Below are positions 33,103 to 42,200 of a stretch of 64,000 bases of DNA, piece by piece. The stretch's first letter is position 1. Each line of letters opens with the position of its first letter. Source of the stretch: an uncultured Clostridia bacterium (GTDB lineage: Bacteria > Bacillota > Clostridia > Lachnospirales > Anaerotignaceae); contig CABSIK010000009.1 in NCBI GenBank assembly GCA_902477755.1, positions 1-64,000 of the forward strand, written 5' to 3'. Made by a program: the position numbers and the translations under genes. The notes under the pieces were generated by a model. The model was given only the letters and a program-made list of their open reading frames with translations. It ran no database searches and had not been told where the DNA came from.

Positions 33103-33990
33103 ATGACACTGCGACATCTGGAAATTTTTCTTGCCGTAGCCGAAACAGGCAGTATGCGCAAAGCTGCCGAACAGCTTTACATCTCCCAGCCCACCGTCAG
33201 CGGCGCCATACGGGAAATGGAGGAGGAGTATGACGTGCTGCTGTTTGAACGGCTGAACCAGCGGCTTTTCATCACCCCCGAAGGCAGACAGCTCACCATT
33301 TACGCCAGAGAACTTCTTTCCCTCTTTCACGAAATGGAATACACCCTCCGCCATAGCAGTGACCACGCCATTCTCCGCATTGGCGCCACCCTCACGGTGG
33401 GTACCTGTGTTCTGCCGGAGATTCTGCGGCAATTGGAGGAACAAAAACATATCCCCACTTCCGTGCAGGTGGAAAACACCCGTACCATCGTTCAAAGACT
33501 GACGGAAGGGGCATTGGACATCGGCTTTGTGGAAGGAGAAGTGCACCATCCCGATTTGGTGGTACTGCCTGTTATGGCAGACAGTTTGACTGCCGTTTGC
33601 GCCCATGATGCACCGCCCATGACCCTTGCTTCACTCTGTCAGACTTATCCCCTCCTCATGCGGGAAAAAGGCAGTGGCACACGGGAAATGACAGACCGCA
33701 TTTTGGCGGAAAAAGGCATTTCCTGCGACATCCGATGGGAGTGCAGCAATACCCAAACACTGCTTCAGGCGGCAGAATCCGGTCTGGGCGTCACCATCAT
33801 CAGCCGCCTTCTGGCCGCTGACGCCATTGCCGCAGGCAGGCTCTTTGAAATCCCCCTGACAGACTGCAAACTGAACCGCACCCTGCGGCTGGTGTGGCAC
33901 AAGAACAAATTCCAAGGAGACAGCTTTCTGGCATTCTGCCATTTATGCCGGGAATACGCCGCCGCCTGCCATCAGGAAATCGCAAACTGA
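33103..33990 (+). CDS. LysR-family transcriptional regulator
   Basis: A 295-residue regulator with an N-terminal winged helix (TLRHLEIFLAVAETGSMRKAAEQLYISQPTVSGAI) and a C-terminal two-lobed effector domain (about 90-295). The HTH is of the CysL/CbbR-like branch, whose members often sense sulfur, nitrogen or oxidised metabolites. Its divergence from the sulfite-reductase-like and ABC-importer operon suggests it regulates them. The start ATG at 33103 follows AGAGG; an ATG 18 bp earlier lacks a ribosome site. Confidence 0.92.
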   Translation: MTLRHLEIFLAVAETGSMRKAAEQLYISQPTVSGAIREMEEEYDVLLFERLNQRLFITPEGRQLTIYARELLSLFHEMEYTLRHSSDHAILRIGATLTVGTCVLPEILRQLEEQKHIPTSVQVENTRTIVQRLTEGALDIGFVEGEVHHPDLVVLPVMADSLTAVCAHDAPPMTLASLCQTYPLLMREKGSGTREMTDRILAEKGISCDIRWECSNTQTLLQAAESGLGVTIISRLLAADAIAAGRLFEIPLTDCKLNRTLRLVWHKNKFQGDSFLAFCHLCREYAAACHQEIAN

Positions 33991-33996
33991 CAACAG

Positions 33997-34111
33997 AAAG
34001 CAACTTTCCCTTAAGAAAACATATCAAATAAAATTTGAATCTAATCAGAAAGCCGGAATCCTTTGTCATCATAAGGATTTCGGCTTTCTTTGTTTTCTTA
34101 TGAAGATGCCC
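33997..34111 (-). repeat. Dispersed hairpin element, copy H (short form)
   Basis: In minus orientation the ends are GGGCATCTTCATAAG and TTAAGGGAAAGTTGCTTT; the stem AAGAAAGCCGAAATCC with GGATTCCGGCTTTCT again carries paired changes. It has the same length and layout as copy B. No complementary flanks are seen here. It ends 16 bp before the start codon of the small gene at 34127. Confidence 0.88.
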
Positions 34112-34126
34112 AAAAGGAGATTTGCT

Positions 34127-34300
34127 ATGAAAAAATACCCTTACGTTTCCCTACACATCAGAGAATTCATTGGCGCATCTTCGGAAATCATCGACGATTA
34201 CGCCGCAAAGGGCTGGCGTTATGTGGGCTTTATCCCTGCCAACATGAATGATTACGGCAAACTGAAAGACATCGACTTGATTTTTGAAAAAGACTGCTGA
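34127..34300 (+). CDS. Small DUF4177-like protein
   Basis: A 57-residue protein beginning MKKYPYVSLHIREF. The pattern of an aromatic N-terminal strand, an ILDDYAAKGWR-type helix (here IIDDYAAKGWRYVGFIP) and a final acidic strand fits the DUF4177 family, whose function is unknown. AAAAGGAGA precedes the ATG. It is short but has a good ribosome site and a terminator directly after it. Repeat copy H forms most of its upstream region, so its promoter may lie in or before the repeat. Confidence 0.75.
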   Translation: MKKYPYVSLHIREFIGASSEIIDDYAAKGWRYVGFIPANMNDYGKLKDIDLIFEKDC

Positions 34301-34306
34301 ACACAA

Positions 34307-34345
34307 AACCCTCCCATTCCCCAAAGGAACAGGAGGGTTATTTTT
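34307..34345 (+). terminator. Terminator after the DUF4177-like gene
   Basis: AACCCTCC and GGAGGGTT pair around a 17-base loop and are followed by ATTTTTTATTTT. It overlaps the stop of the convergent kinase gene. Confidence 0.75.
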
Positions 34346-35283
34346 TATTTTCCGATTTTTTCCCGCAGGTCACTGGGCAGGCTTTCCAGCACTTTCGCAA
34401 AATCTGCATCTTCCAGCTGACCGCCTTCCTTTGCCACCACTGCCGCAGAAACATAGTTTGCCGCTGTAATGGCTTCCTGCCAAGACAAGCCGAACCGACG
34501 AGCGGAAATCACTGCCCCTGCATGGGAATCCCCTGCGCCGATGGTATCCACCACGGAAGTTTTCACAGGAGGGGCGAAGTAAATCTCTTTGCCGTCATAA
34601 GCCAGAGCGCCTTTTTCCCCCAATGTGATGACCACAGGACTTCCAGTTCTGCGGAAGATTTCTTTTGCCGCTTCTTCCACCGTATCTTTTCCCGTAAATG
34701 CCATGCTTTCTCCTTCATTCAGGTGGAGAATGACCCCAAGGGACAGGAGTTTTTCCACACGGTCTGTGGGAATCCGCATGATACGAGGGCCGGGAGCGAA
34801 GTATACTGTATATTCAGGATGTTTTTCCAAATAGTGGATGATTTCCCAGCCGGTGTATTCCTCGATTTCCAGACCACAAATATAAACGCTGTCGATGGTG
34901 TCTGTGTCGATGTTTTCCAGATAGCTTTCATGGAAGGTGTATTCGATGCCGTGGTCAACGATGAAGCTCCGTTCCCCGTCCCCTTCATCCTCTACCAGAC
35001 AGTAACAACAGCCGTTTTCTTCCTCCGGTTTCCGCACATAAATGGGTACGCCCCGTTTTGTCAGCTGTTCATAGACAAAGTCCCCGTACATACCGCCGCC
35101 CACTGCCGTACAAAGGCTGTAAGGGGCGCCGAAATGCCGCAGGATATCGCTGACCAGATAAGCACAGCCCCCCAGAGAACGGCTCTGTCTGCTGACATGG
35201 ACATCCTCGCCGCATTTGGGCAGATGTTCCACACGGACAATAACGTCCACCACGGCGGAGCCGATGACTAATGTTTGATTCAT
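34345..35283 (-). CDS. PfkB-family carbohydrate/nucleoside kinase
   Basis: A 312-residue sugar kinase of the ribokinase fold. The N-terminal VIGSAVVDVIVRV and RSLGGCAYLVSDILRHFG correspond to PfkB signature 1; DTIGAGDSHAGAVISA contains the catalytic aspartate and anion hole of signature 2. The substrate cannot be assigned; a nucleoside, ribose or aminosugar are options. The start ATG at 35283 follows GGAGGG. A terminator separates it from the permease gene upstream, so it is probably transcribed separately. Confidence 0.88.
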   Translation of the reverse strand: MNQTLVIGSAVVDVIVRVEHLPKCGEDVHVSRQSRSLGGCAYLVSDILRHFGAPYSLCTAVGGGMYGDFVYEQLTKRGVPIYVRKPEEENGCCYCLVEDEGDGERSFIVDHGIEYTFHESYLENIDTDTIDSVYICGLEIEEYTGWEIIHYLEKHPEYTVYFAPGPRIMRIPTDRVEKLLSLGVILHLNEGESMAFTGKDTVEEAAKEIFRRTGSPVVITLGEKGALAYDGKEIYFAPPVKTSVVDTIGAGDSHAGAVISARRFGLSWQEAITAANYVSAAVVAKEGGQLEDADFAKVLESLPSDLREKIGK

Positions 35284-35382
35284 GGATAAACCCTCCTCAT
35301 ATGGTAAAAAACAGTCGTTTTTATTTTTCATTTCTCTATGATACCACAAATTTTCCAAACTCGCCTTTTTTCTTTCAATAAA

Positions 35383-35414
35383 AAAGACTGAAAGCATATA
35401 TGCTCTCAGTCTTT
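35383..35414 (-). terminator. Terminator of the amidohydrolase-permease operon
   Basis: AAAGACTGA and TCAGTCTTT pair, with AGCATATATGCT continuing the stem inward. On the minus strand a TTTTTTATT run follows. Confidence 0.75.
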
Positions 35415-35477
35415 CCATGGACAGAAAAGGGGATTGGCAGTTTCTTTTCTGTACCAGAAGCGCCTTTGTTTTACAGA

Positions 35478-36857
35478 TCATTCCAATTTCATTTCCGCTG
35501 GAAGCTTTTTGAAGAACTTCGTGGCAAAGGCCAGATAAATCACGCCAACGGCAAACCATATAAAGCCCAGAATCATGGAATTTTTATCCAGATTGATCCA
35601 GATCATAAATGTGAAGATGGCTCCGATGATAGGTGCGATGAGATAACGGAAAATGTCAAAGCCTTTTCTATGTCCGCCTTTGACAAAGTAATGACCGATC
35701 ACAGACAGATTTACCAGTGTAAAGCTCAGCAGCGCCCCGAAATTCAGCAAAGAAGTCGCTGTTGCCAGAGGAATCACCAGCGCCAAAAGGCTGATGGCCG
35801 CCATGATGAGGATGCTGTAAGTCGGTGTATTCCGTTTGGGATGGAGATACCCAAAAATCCGTTTGGGCAGGATCTGGTCACGACCCATGCCATACAATAC
35901 ACGGGAAGCGGAAGCCACGGAAGAAATGGCAGAAGCCACAGCGCCTACAGAAAAGGCGATGGTAAACAGATATGCCATGACAGAGCCGGCAACCTTATTG
36001 ATCACTTCATAAGCGCCGCCGTCCACGTCCACGATCTCTAACCACGCTGTAGGCCATGCCACCTGCAGCATATATGTAATGACTGCGAAAAACGCACCAG
36101 CACCAATACAAGTGATGAGGATGGCTTTCCCTACGTTCTTTTCCGGATTGATGGCTTCTTCACTCAAAGTAGAGATGGCATCAAATCCCAGAAAAGACAG
36201 AGCCAGCAAAGATGCGCCGCCCAGCAGCACTGTAAAGCCCATGCCTTCTTTGCCCAGTTCCGTCATATTGATGAAGGATTCCCCATCCAGAAATGTACCG
36301 ACACCGCCGCCGCCCAGCACAAACTTGATGACCAGAATAATGAGGGCAGCCAAAAAGATGATTTGCAGCCAAACAATGGTTTTATTGAAAATATCGGTTA
36401 CTTTAATGCCGAAGTGATTTACCACCGTTACAATGATGATAAACGCAATGATCCAACACCAGATAGGAATCTGAGGAACGGCAGCATTGAGAAAGATGGC
36501 TGCCGCAATATAATTCAGCATAGGCAGGAACATATACCCGATCAGTACCAGCCATCCGGCCAAAAATCCTAGATACGGATTGATGGATTTATGTACAAAT
36601 GTATAGACCGACCCTGCCACTGGATAGGCTTTTGTCATGCGCACATAGCTGAATGCGGTAAAACTCATACAGATGGTGCTGATCACATAGGTCAGGGAAA
36701 CCATACCGTGTGTCATATTGGTTACCAGACCATAGGTGGTGCAGAATGTCAACGGAATCATAAAAGCCAAGCCGTAAAATACCAGTGAGCTCAAAGGCAG
36801 AATTCGTTTCAGTTCGCTTGTGTTTTGATTTGTACTGGTTCTTTCTTCCATAGGCAC
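35478..36857 (-). CDS. APC-superfamily amino acid permease
   Basis: A 459-residue membrane transporter with about twelve helices. The N-terminal LSSLVFYGLAFMIPLT and the sixth-helix ALSFLGFDAISTLSEEAINPEKNVGKA are typical of APC amino-acid or polyamine permeases. The start is taken as GTG at 36857, seven bases after AAAGGAG; the ATG two codons later has poor spacing. It follows the amidohydrolase gene in the same operon, so it may import the amide or amino acid handled by that enzyme. Confidence 0.88.
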   Translation of the reverse strand: MPMEERTSTNQNTSELKRILPLSSLVFYGLAFMIPLTFCTTYGLVTNMTHGMVSLTYVISTICMSFTAFSYVRMTKAYPVAGSVYTFVHKSINPYLGFLAGWLVLIGYMFLPMLNYIAAAIFLNAAVPQIPIWCWIIAFIIIVTVVNHFGIKVTDIFNKTIVWLQIIFLAALIILVIKFVLGGGGVGTFLDGESFINMTELGKEGMGFTVLLGGASLLALSFLGFDAISTLSEEAINPEKNVGKAILITCIGAGAFFAVITYMLQVAWPTAWLEIVDVDGGAYEVINKVAGSVMAYLFTIAFSVGAVASAISSVASASRVLYGMGRDQILPKRIFGYLHPKRNTPTYSILIMAAISLLALVIPLATATSLLNFGALLSFTLVNLSVIGHYFVKGGHRKGFDIFRYLIAPIIGAIFTFMIWINLDKNSMILGFIWFAVGVIYLAFATKFFKKLPAEMKLE

Positions 36858-36899
36858 TTATACGCTCCTTTCTTCTTTCTCATTTTGTTCTTTTCCCAT

Positions 36900-38522
36900 T
36901 CAGCAGGCAGCAGATTTTTCGTAAATGATGTTGCCGTCCATAATGGTCACTTCCACTGTTGCGTCGATGATTTCCGATTCATCTACCGCAAACAGATCTC
37001 TGTCGATAACGATGATATCCGCAAATTTCCCTGCTTCCAATGTGCCCAGCTCATCTTCTCTGCCTGCCCCATAAGCAGAACCGTATGTATAGCTGCGGAG
37101 GGCTTCATAAAGGGAAATCTTTTCCGCCGGATTCCAGCCGCCTTTGGGTTCACCGTCGTCATGGATTCTGGTGACCCCTCTGTAAATTTCCAAAAATGGA
37201 TTATCATCCACCACAGGGCAGTCACTGCCTAAAGCCAGCAGACCTGCGGTGTCATACAGGCTCTTATAGGGAAATCCTCTGTATGCCCGTTCTTCTCCCA
37301 AAACCACAGGATAAGGATTTTCCCCAAAAGTTTCTGTCAGCGCCATATGCTGAGGCTGTACGGAAGGGATGATGCCCAACTCTCCAAATCTGGGCAAGTC
37401 CGCAGGGTCTAGCATTTCAATGTGCTCAATGGCATGTCTGCACTGATTTTTTCCGTACATTTTGATGGCTTCCTCATAAAAATCCAGGGCCATGCGGGCA
37501 GAAAGATCGCCGCAGGAATGGAGTTTGATGGAAAAGCCCCGTCTGTGTCCCTCCGGCACCGCTTTGCGGATGGCTTCCAGATCGCTGGGAGAAATGCCCC
37601 TGTTTCCCGGCATATCTGTATAATCGTCGATGACCAGCGCCGTATGAGTGGTGCAGACGCCGTCCAAAAACTGCTTCAGCATGGATACCCGTATTTTGTC
37701 TGAGCGGTATTCCTCTCTCCACCGTTCCACCTGATCCAGATCCCCCAGCAAGTCTGGCGCCACATTCACACGCACCGTCAGTTCTCCCGACTGATCCATG
37801 GCGCGGTATACATCCAAATTCCCCATATTCCCGTGGAAATAAGGCTGCACATCATTGACGGAAGTGATGCCGTAGCGTTTTGCCCCTTTCATGTAGGATC
37901 TGATGATGTTTTTTTCTTCTTCCGCCGTAAAATCAAAGGCGTATTTCGTCACAAGGCCTGCCGCCGCTTCTCCCAGAAATCCCGTTGGCTCTCCGTTTTC
38001 ATCTCGGAAGATCTCTCCGCCAAAGGGTTCCGGCGTATCCTTGTCAATGCCGGCAATCTCCATTGCCTTTGAATTGACCCATGCCCCATGGGCTTCCGCA
38101 TTGATGAGGCACACCGGTGTATTGGGATAATATTGGTCTAATGTGGCTTTTGTGGGAAATTCTGCTTTTTCCCAGAAAACGTGATACCAGCCGAATCCAA
38201 TGACCCATTTGCCGTCATCGGCAGGATGGCTGTCCCGCACCATTTTTGCCGCTTCTTCCTCTGAGCGGGCAGGACGCATGTTCACATAAGTATTGAACAA
38301 ACCAGCCATGATGAAATGGGCGTGACTGTCATGAAAGCCAGCCATGATCGTTTTGTCATCATACCGCAGTATTTTCGTGTCGCTGTCTACAAAAGACGCA
38401 TAATCATCACCCCTTTCCACGGCAATGATCCGATTGCCCTTTACAGCGATGAACCCTGCAAAAGGTTCTGTGCTGACACTGTCAAAGATACTGTTTCCCA
38501 AAATAATCATGTTTGCTTTCAT
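36900..38522 (-). CDS. Amidohydrolase family protein (amidohydrolase 3, YtcJ-like)
   Basis: A 540-residue metal-dependent hydrolase. The metal motif HDSHAHF lies near residue 70, ligands recur at KLHSCGD, HAIEHIE and LGSDCPV, and the C-terminal GTLEAGKFADIIVID closes the beta-sandwich. YtcJ-like enzymes act on N-acyl or imide bonds; the true substrate is unknown. The start ATG at 38522 follows AAAGGGTG. A sigma-54 promoter lies about 55 bp upstream, so expression depends on the activator encoded next, probably in response to a nitrogen or carbon compound. Confidence 0.85.
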   Translation of the reverse strand: MKANMIILGNSIFDSVSTEPFAGFIAVKGNRIIAVERGDDYASFVDSDTKILRYDDKTIMAGFHDSHAHFIMAGLFNTYVNMRPARSEEEAAKMVRDSHPADDGKWVIGFGWYHVFWEKAEFPTKATLDQYYPNTPVCLINAEAHGAWVNSKAMEIAGIDKDTPEPFGGEIFRDENGEPTGFLGEAAAGLVTKYAFDFTAEEEKNIIRSYMKGAKRYGITSVNDVQPYFHGNMGNLDVYRAMDQSGELTVRVNVAPDLLGDLDQVERWREEYRSDKIRVSMLKQFLDGVCTTHTALVIDDYTDMPGNRGISPSDLEAIRKAVPEGHRRGFSIKLHSCGDLSARMALDFYEEAIKMYGKNQCRHAIEHIEMLDPADLPRFGELGIIPSVQPQHMALTETFGENPYPVVLGEERAYRGFPYKSLYDTAGLLALGSDCPVVDDNPFLEIYRGVTRIHDDGEPKGGWNPAEKISLYEALRSYTYGSAYGAGREDELGTLEAGKFADIIVIDRDLFAVDESEIIDATVEVTIMDGNIIYEKSAAC

Positions 38523-38575
38523 CCATATATCACCCTTTCTCAAAAAAAGATTCTGTTTCTTGTATGGATTTAAAA

Positions 38576-38590
38576 GCAATTTTTGTGCCA
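38576..38590 (-). promoter_or_regulatory. Sigma-54 promoter of the amidohydrolase-permease operon
   Basis: On the minus strand the sequence TGGCAC-AAAAA-TTGC matches the -24/-12 consensus without mismatch. It lies directly after the terminator of the activator gene and about 55 bp before the amidohydrolase start. Confidence 0.9.
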
Positions 38591-38594
38591 AAAA

Positions 38595-38620
38595 AAAATC
38601 GTTGATAAATCAACGATTTT
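38595..38620 (-). terminator. Terminator of the sigma-54 activator gene
   Basis: AAAATCGTTGAT and ATCAACGATTTT are perfect 12-base arms with a two-base gap; Ts follow on the minus strand and merge with the -24 element. Confidence 0.8.
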
Positions 38621-38663
38621 CTCTGTGTCAGGTGTTATTATAGAATTGCACTTTTTTTAATAC

Positions 38664-38733
38664 AATCCAAAACCCTTTTGGATTATGCCGAAAAATCACG
38701 CTTTTGGGCAAACTGTCATTCTAAACTGACAGT
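38664..38733. promoter_or_regulatory. Candidate activator-binding palindromes (UAS)
   Basis: Two perfect inverted repeats lie 75-145 bp upstream of the sigma-54 promoter: AATCCAAAA and TTTTGGATT around CCC (38664-38684), and ACTGTCA and TGACAGT around eight bases (38712-38733). Enhancer-binding proteins usually bind at such distance. Which of the two is used is unknown; the second could also take part in a terminator. Confidence 0.5.
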
Positions 38734-38739
38734 GTCTGT

Positions 38740-40119
38740 TTAAAATAACAGCTCTGTTTTGATGCCCAGCCGCTTGATTTTCTGATAAAGCAATGCTCTG
38801 GGTATTTTCAGAAATTGTGCTGTTTTTGTTTTATTGCCCTGAAATTTAATGAGAGCTTCTTCAATGAACTTTTTCTCCGCCTGATTTTTCACCTCATCAA
38901 TGGGACAGGGAAGGGAACCCAGATGGTTTAGATTGGTTGGGCTGATATGCAGGTTCAGATCATCAAAAAAATCTTCATAAAGGGTATCACCGCTTACAAA
39001 GTGCATGGCCTTTTCCACCATATTGGACAATTCCCGAATGTTGCCGGGAAAGGTGTAATTCCGCAGTTTTTTGATGACAGCCGGGTCGATATAGCGTACA
39101 TCTTTCCCCAGAATCTTATTGAATTCTTTCACCTTTTCTTCCAACAGCTCCGGCAGATCTGACATGCGATCCCGCAGAGGCGGAATCTCAATGGAAAGGA
39201 CATTGAGACGATAATACAGGTCTTCTCGAAACAGTCCTTGCTGCACCAGACTTTTCAGCGGTTTATTGGTGGCGGCGATGATGCGCACATCCACATACTT
39301 CTCCCCTTCGCTGCCCACGGGGTCGATCTTTTTTTCCTGAAGGGCACGGAGCAGCTTGGGCTGGAGGGTCATGGGCATCTGATTGATCTCATCAATGAAA
39401 AGGGTGCCGCCGTTGGCTACTTCAAACTTGCCTTTTTTGCCGCCTTTTTTTGCCCCTGTAAAAGAGCCTTCCTCATAGCCGAAAAGTTCTGATTCCGCCA
39501 GCGATTCCGGCAGGCTGGAGGCATTCACCGCCACAAATTCGCCGGAAAAACGGCTGCTGAGATTATGAATGGCTTGTGCCACCAGCTCTTTGCCCGTTCC
39601 CGTTTCCCCGGTGATCAGCACCGTTGAACTGGAATGTGCCGCCATAACGATCTGTTTGCGCAGATTTTCCATGGCCTGAGAACTGCCGATGAGGTTCTCA
39701 ATGGAATAACGTCCTTTTTTCAGCTGCCTGACTCTTTCTCTGTAAAAATCCACTTCGTTTTTCAGGGAAAGCACATACTTTCCCAACAGACTGTCCAGAT
39801 TTTCCAGATCCTGAATGATGTCATACTCCAAGGCGCCTGCCACCTTGCCGCCCTCTATGATCTGTGCCTGCAGACTGACACTCATGCGGCCTTCATGAAA
39901 GTAAAATTCTGTGTTATGGGTCTTATTCCCACGCAAAACCTCATCCAGCTTCGTGGCAGGGAAAACCTCCCCTACTGGTTTTCCAATGGACGTCTTTTGA
40001 TCCACTTTGATATAATCTGCGCACTGCTTATTTATATAAGTGAGATTTCCATACCGATCAACAACCATAAGTCCTAAAATGTGATCCAAAATTCGTTCAT
40101 AGTCATCCTTCCTACTCAT
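38740..40119 (-). CDS. Sigma-54-dependent transcriptional activator with PAS domain
   Basis: A 459-residue enhancer-binding protein. Residues 10-110 form a PAS-like sensor (GLMVVDRYGNLTYINKQCADYI). The AAA+ core covers about 150-390, with Walker A GETGTGKE, the sigma-54 loop GSFTGAKKGG and Walker B GGTLFIDEI. A Fis-type helix-turn-helix closes it (KTAQFLKIPRALLYQKIKRLGI). The PAS ligand is unknown. The start is ATG at 40119 or 40122 after GGGGAAG. It is encoded directly upstream of the sigma-54 promoter it presumably activates. Confidence 0.93.
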   Translation of the reverse strand: MSRKDDYERILDHILGLMVVDRYGNLTYINKQCADYIKVDQKTSIGKPVGEVFPATKLDEVLRGNKTHNTEFYFHEGRMSVSLQAQIIEGGKVAGALEYDIIQDLENLDSLLGKYVLSLKNEVDFYRERVRQLKKGRYSIENLIGSSQAMENLRKQIVMAAHSSSTVLITGETGTGKELVAQAIHNLSSRFSGEFVAVNASSLPESLAESELFGYEEGSFTGAKKGGKKGKFEVANGGTLFIDEINQMPMTLQPKLLRALQEKKIDPVGSEGEKYVDVRIIAATNKPLKSLVQQGLFREDLYYRLNVLSIEIPPLRDRMSDLPELLEEKVKEFNKILGKDVRYIDPAVIKKLRNYTFPGNIRELSNMVEKAMHFVSGDTLYEDFFDDLNLHISPTNLNHLGSLPCPIDEVKNQAEKKFIEEALIKFQGNKTKTAQFLKIPRALLYQKIKRLGIKTELLF

Positions 40120-40226
40120 CATATCTTCCCCATTCTGTTGTCTAAAATGATTGCGCCAGCCCGATGTATGATTACATACTTTCCTATACATACAAAACCA
40201 TGAAGGGTTGATGGTGTCATATTCAA

Positions 40227-40254
40227 ATTATACATGATTCCTATAAAGTTTCAA
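40227..40254 (-). promoter_or_regulatory. Promoter of the sigma-54 activator gene
   Basis: On the minus strand TTGAAA (40254-40249) and TATAAT (40232-40227) are 16 bp apart. The remainder of the gap 40120-40526 is AT-rich and shows no further feature. Confidence 0.65.
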
Positions 40255-40526
40255 TATAAAAACATTCATTTTATACTAAAATAGCGTGATTTTTTATATC
40301 ATTTTTGCGCGCATTATCTATTTTTTGTTGATATATTACCCAAAAATACCAAATATTGACCATATTGTACCATTTTTACAGAGGATTTTCACTGCCTGCC
40401 CCTCACCCTGTTTTCACCCCCTTTTACCTTTCCCAAAATTCTGCAAAAATCCTCTTTCTTTCACGCCCTCCTTTATGCTACACTGGAAACAGGACAAAGG
40501 AAAAATGATGAAGGAGGATTGGTTTT

Positions 40527-41015
40527 ATGGAAGAAACAAAGGAACTGACACTGCCGGAACAGGCACGGGATCAAGCGAAAAACTATTTCCGTCAGGGAAT
40601 GAACTGCACAGAATGTGTCATGCAGTCTTTTCTGGACATCCACGGCTCTGATCTGCCGCCGGAAGTCATTGCCCTTGCCACCGTTTTTGGCGGCGGTATG
40701 GGTCACACCAAAAACACCTGCGGCGCCATCACCGGCGGCGTTATGGCTCTTTCCGCTGTGGTAGGCAGAAAATACCCTCTGGCAAAAGAATCCATGGCAG
40801 AACGCATTGCTGAGCTCAACGAAATTTATGATATTTCCGGCAGAATGGTTCACGAAATGGAAGAAAAATTTGGTACACTCATCTGCAAAGAGCTGTCCGA
40901 TCCCCATGGGGATTTTGAAGGGAAATCTCGGAAGAAAAACTGCATGCAGATGATCGGGGACTGTGCGGAAATCGCCATGAAATATATCATGGAAGCGGAA
41001 GGAAAAACTGTATAA
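40527..41015 (+). CDS. C_GCAxxG_C_C family putative redox protein
   Basis: A 162-residue protein with four spaced cysteine motifs that define this family: NCTECVMQSF near residue 26-36, NTCGAITGGVMAL near 75, ICKEL near 128 and NCMQMIGDC near 142-150. The family is thought to be redox-active and may carry a metal or selenium-linked site, but no reaction is established. AAGGAGG precedes the ATG. It is monocistronic, with a terminator just after. No signal peptide. Confidence 0.85.
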   Translation: MEETKELTLPEQARDQAKNYFRQGMNCTECVMQSFLDIHGSDLPPEVIALATVFGGGMGHTKNTCGAITGGVMALSAVVGRKYPLAKESMAERIAELNEIYDISGRMVHEMEEKFGTLICKELSDPHGDFEGKSRKKNCMQMIGDCAEIAMKYIMEAEGKTV

Positions 41016-41022
41016 ATCATGG

Positions 41023-41052
41023 GGGAAATGTTCTAGGGGCATTTCCCTTTTT
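41023..41052 (+). terminator. Terminator after the C_GCAxxG_C_C gene
   Basis: GGGAAATG and CATTTCCC pair around a nine-base loop, followed by TTTTTC. Confidence 0.8.
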
Positions 41053-41071
41053 CATTTGTGGGGCGGAAATT

Positions 41072-41101
41072 TTGGAATCCCACTGGATTTTATGGTATAA
41101 T
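41072..41101 (+). promoter_or_regulatory. Promoter of the stalk-domain protein gene
   Basis: TTGGAA (41072-41077) and TATAAT (41096-41101) have an 18-bp spacer; the start codon is 63 bp further on. Confidence 0.65.
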
Positions 41102-41164
41102 GGTTCCGTGTCCTTTGATGGGGATTTTCCCCTGACACAGTTCTAATGAATCGGAGGAAAGCAC

Positions 41165-42190
41165 ATGAAAAAAATCATTTTGGGCAGTCTCCTTGCCCTT
41201 TGTATAGCTGTGCCTGCACTGGCACACCCACCCATCACCGTATATGTAGACCAGCAGGAAGTGGTCTTTGCCGATCAGGCGCCCGTCATTGTGGATGACC
41301 GGACACTGGTGCCCATGCGGAAGATCTTTGAAGCCATGGACGCCCAAGTCACATGGGACGAACCTTCCCAGACCATCACCTCCACCAGAGGCAGTGACGT
41401 TGTGACCATGACCATCGGGCAAAAACAGGTATACAAAAACGGCAGTGTGGTCTATACCATGGATGTGCCTGCCCAGATCATGCAGGATCGCACCATGGTG
41501 CCCATCCGTGCTGTTGCCGTTGCCTTTGATGCCAATGTGGCATGGGACGGCATCGACTATATCATCAATATCACCACCGACGGTACAGCCAGCGGCAATT
41601 ATTCCAAGCAGATTCATGCCGATGACGGCACACTGCTGGCAACAGTGAGCCTTGGCTATACACCTCTTGCCTCCAACAGCACTGCCGCTGACAAAATCAA
41701 CAAAAGCGTCTATGACCAGATTTCCCAGAAAGCTTCTGTTATGACCGTACAGATGGAAACTGCCGCCAAAGCCGCTTACCAAAAGAATCCTTCTTCCTTC
41801 CAGCCCTATTACTACATGGCCACCTATCAGGCAAAGGGAGAAGGCAGTGACTTTGCTTCTGTGGTGCTGGAAGAACGCACATTTATGGGGGGCGCGGAAA
41901 CAAAAACCCTTTCCGCTGACACTTACAACATGAAAAACGGCAGTGACGCCGTTCTGACAGACATCGTCACCGACAGCGAGAAGGAGCTGGAAACCCTCAT
42001 GGAAAAAGGCTTCTCTGCTCTCATTGACCAGAATCCTGCCGCTTTCTACAGCGACGCCAAAGACCGTCTTGGCAAAAATCTGGACGAAGTGGGCTTCTAT
42101 CTGGATAAAAACGCCGTGGTATTCTATCTGAACAGCGGCATCATCGCACCGGAGAGCGCAGGTATCATCGCTTTTTCCGTTCCTCGCTGA
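41165..42190 (+). CDS. Exported protein with copper-amine-oxidase-N-like stalk and DUF3298-type domain
   Basis: A 341-residue exported protein. Residues 1-20 are a signal peptide ending VPALA. Residues 24-130 form two copies of the stalk repeat seen in copper amine oxidase N-domains: VDDRTLVPMRKIFEAMDAQVTWD and QDRTMVPIRAVAVAFDANVAWD. Residues 140-341 resemble DUF3298/DUF4163-type extracellular domains of Clostridia. No enzymatic residues can be named. It may bind the cell wall or sense the envelope. AGGAGG precedes the ATG. Confidence 0.8.
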   Translation: MKKIILGSLLALCIAVPALAHPPITVYVDQQEVVFADQAPVIVDDRTLVPMRKIFEAMDAQVTWDEPSQTITSTRGSDVVTMTIGQKQVYKNGSVVYTMDVPAQIMQDRTMVPIRAVAVAFDANVAWDGIDYIINITTDGTASGNYSKQIHADDGTLLATVSLGYTPLASNSTAADKINKSVYDQISQKASVMTVQMETAAKAAYQKNPSSFQPYYYMATYQAKGEGSDFASVVLEERTFMGGAETKTLSADTYNMKNGSDAVLTDIVTDSEKELETLMEKGFSALIDQNPAAFYSDAKDRLGKNLDEVGFYLDKNAVVFYLNSGIIAPESAGIIAFSVPR

Positions 42191-42200
42191 TAAACAGACC

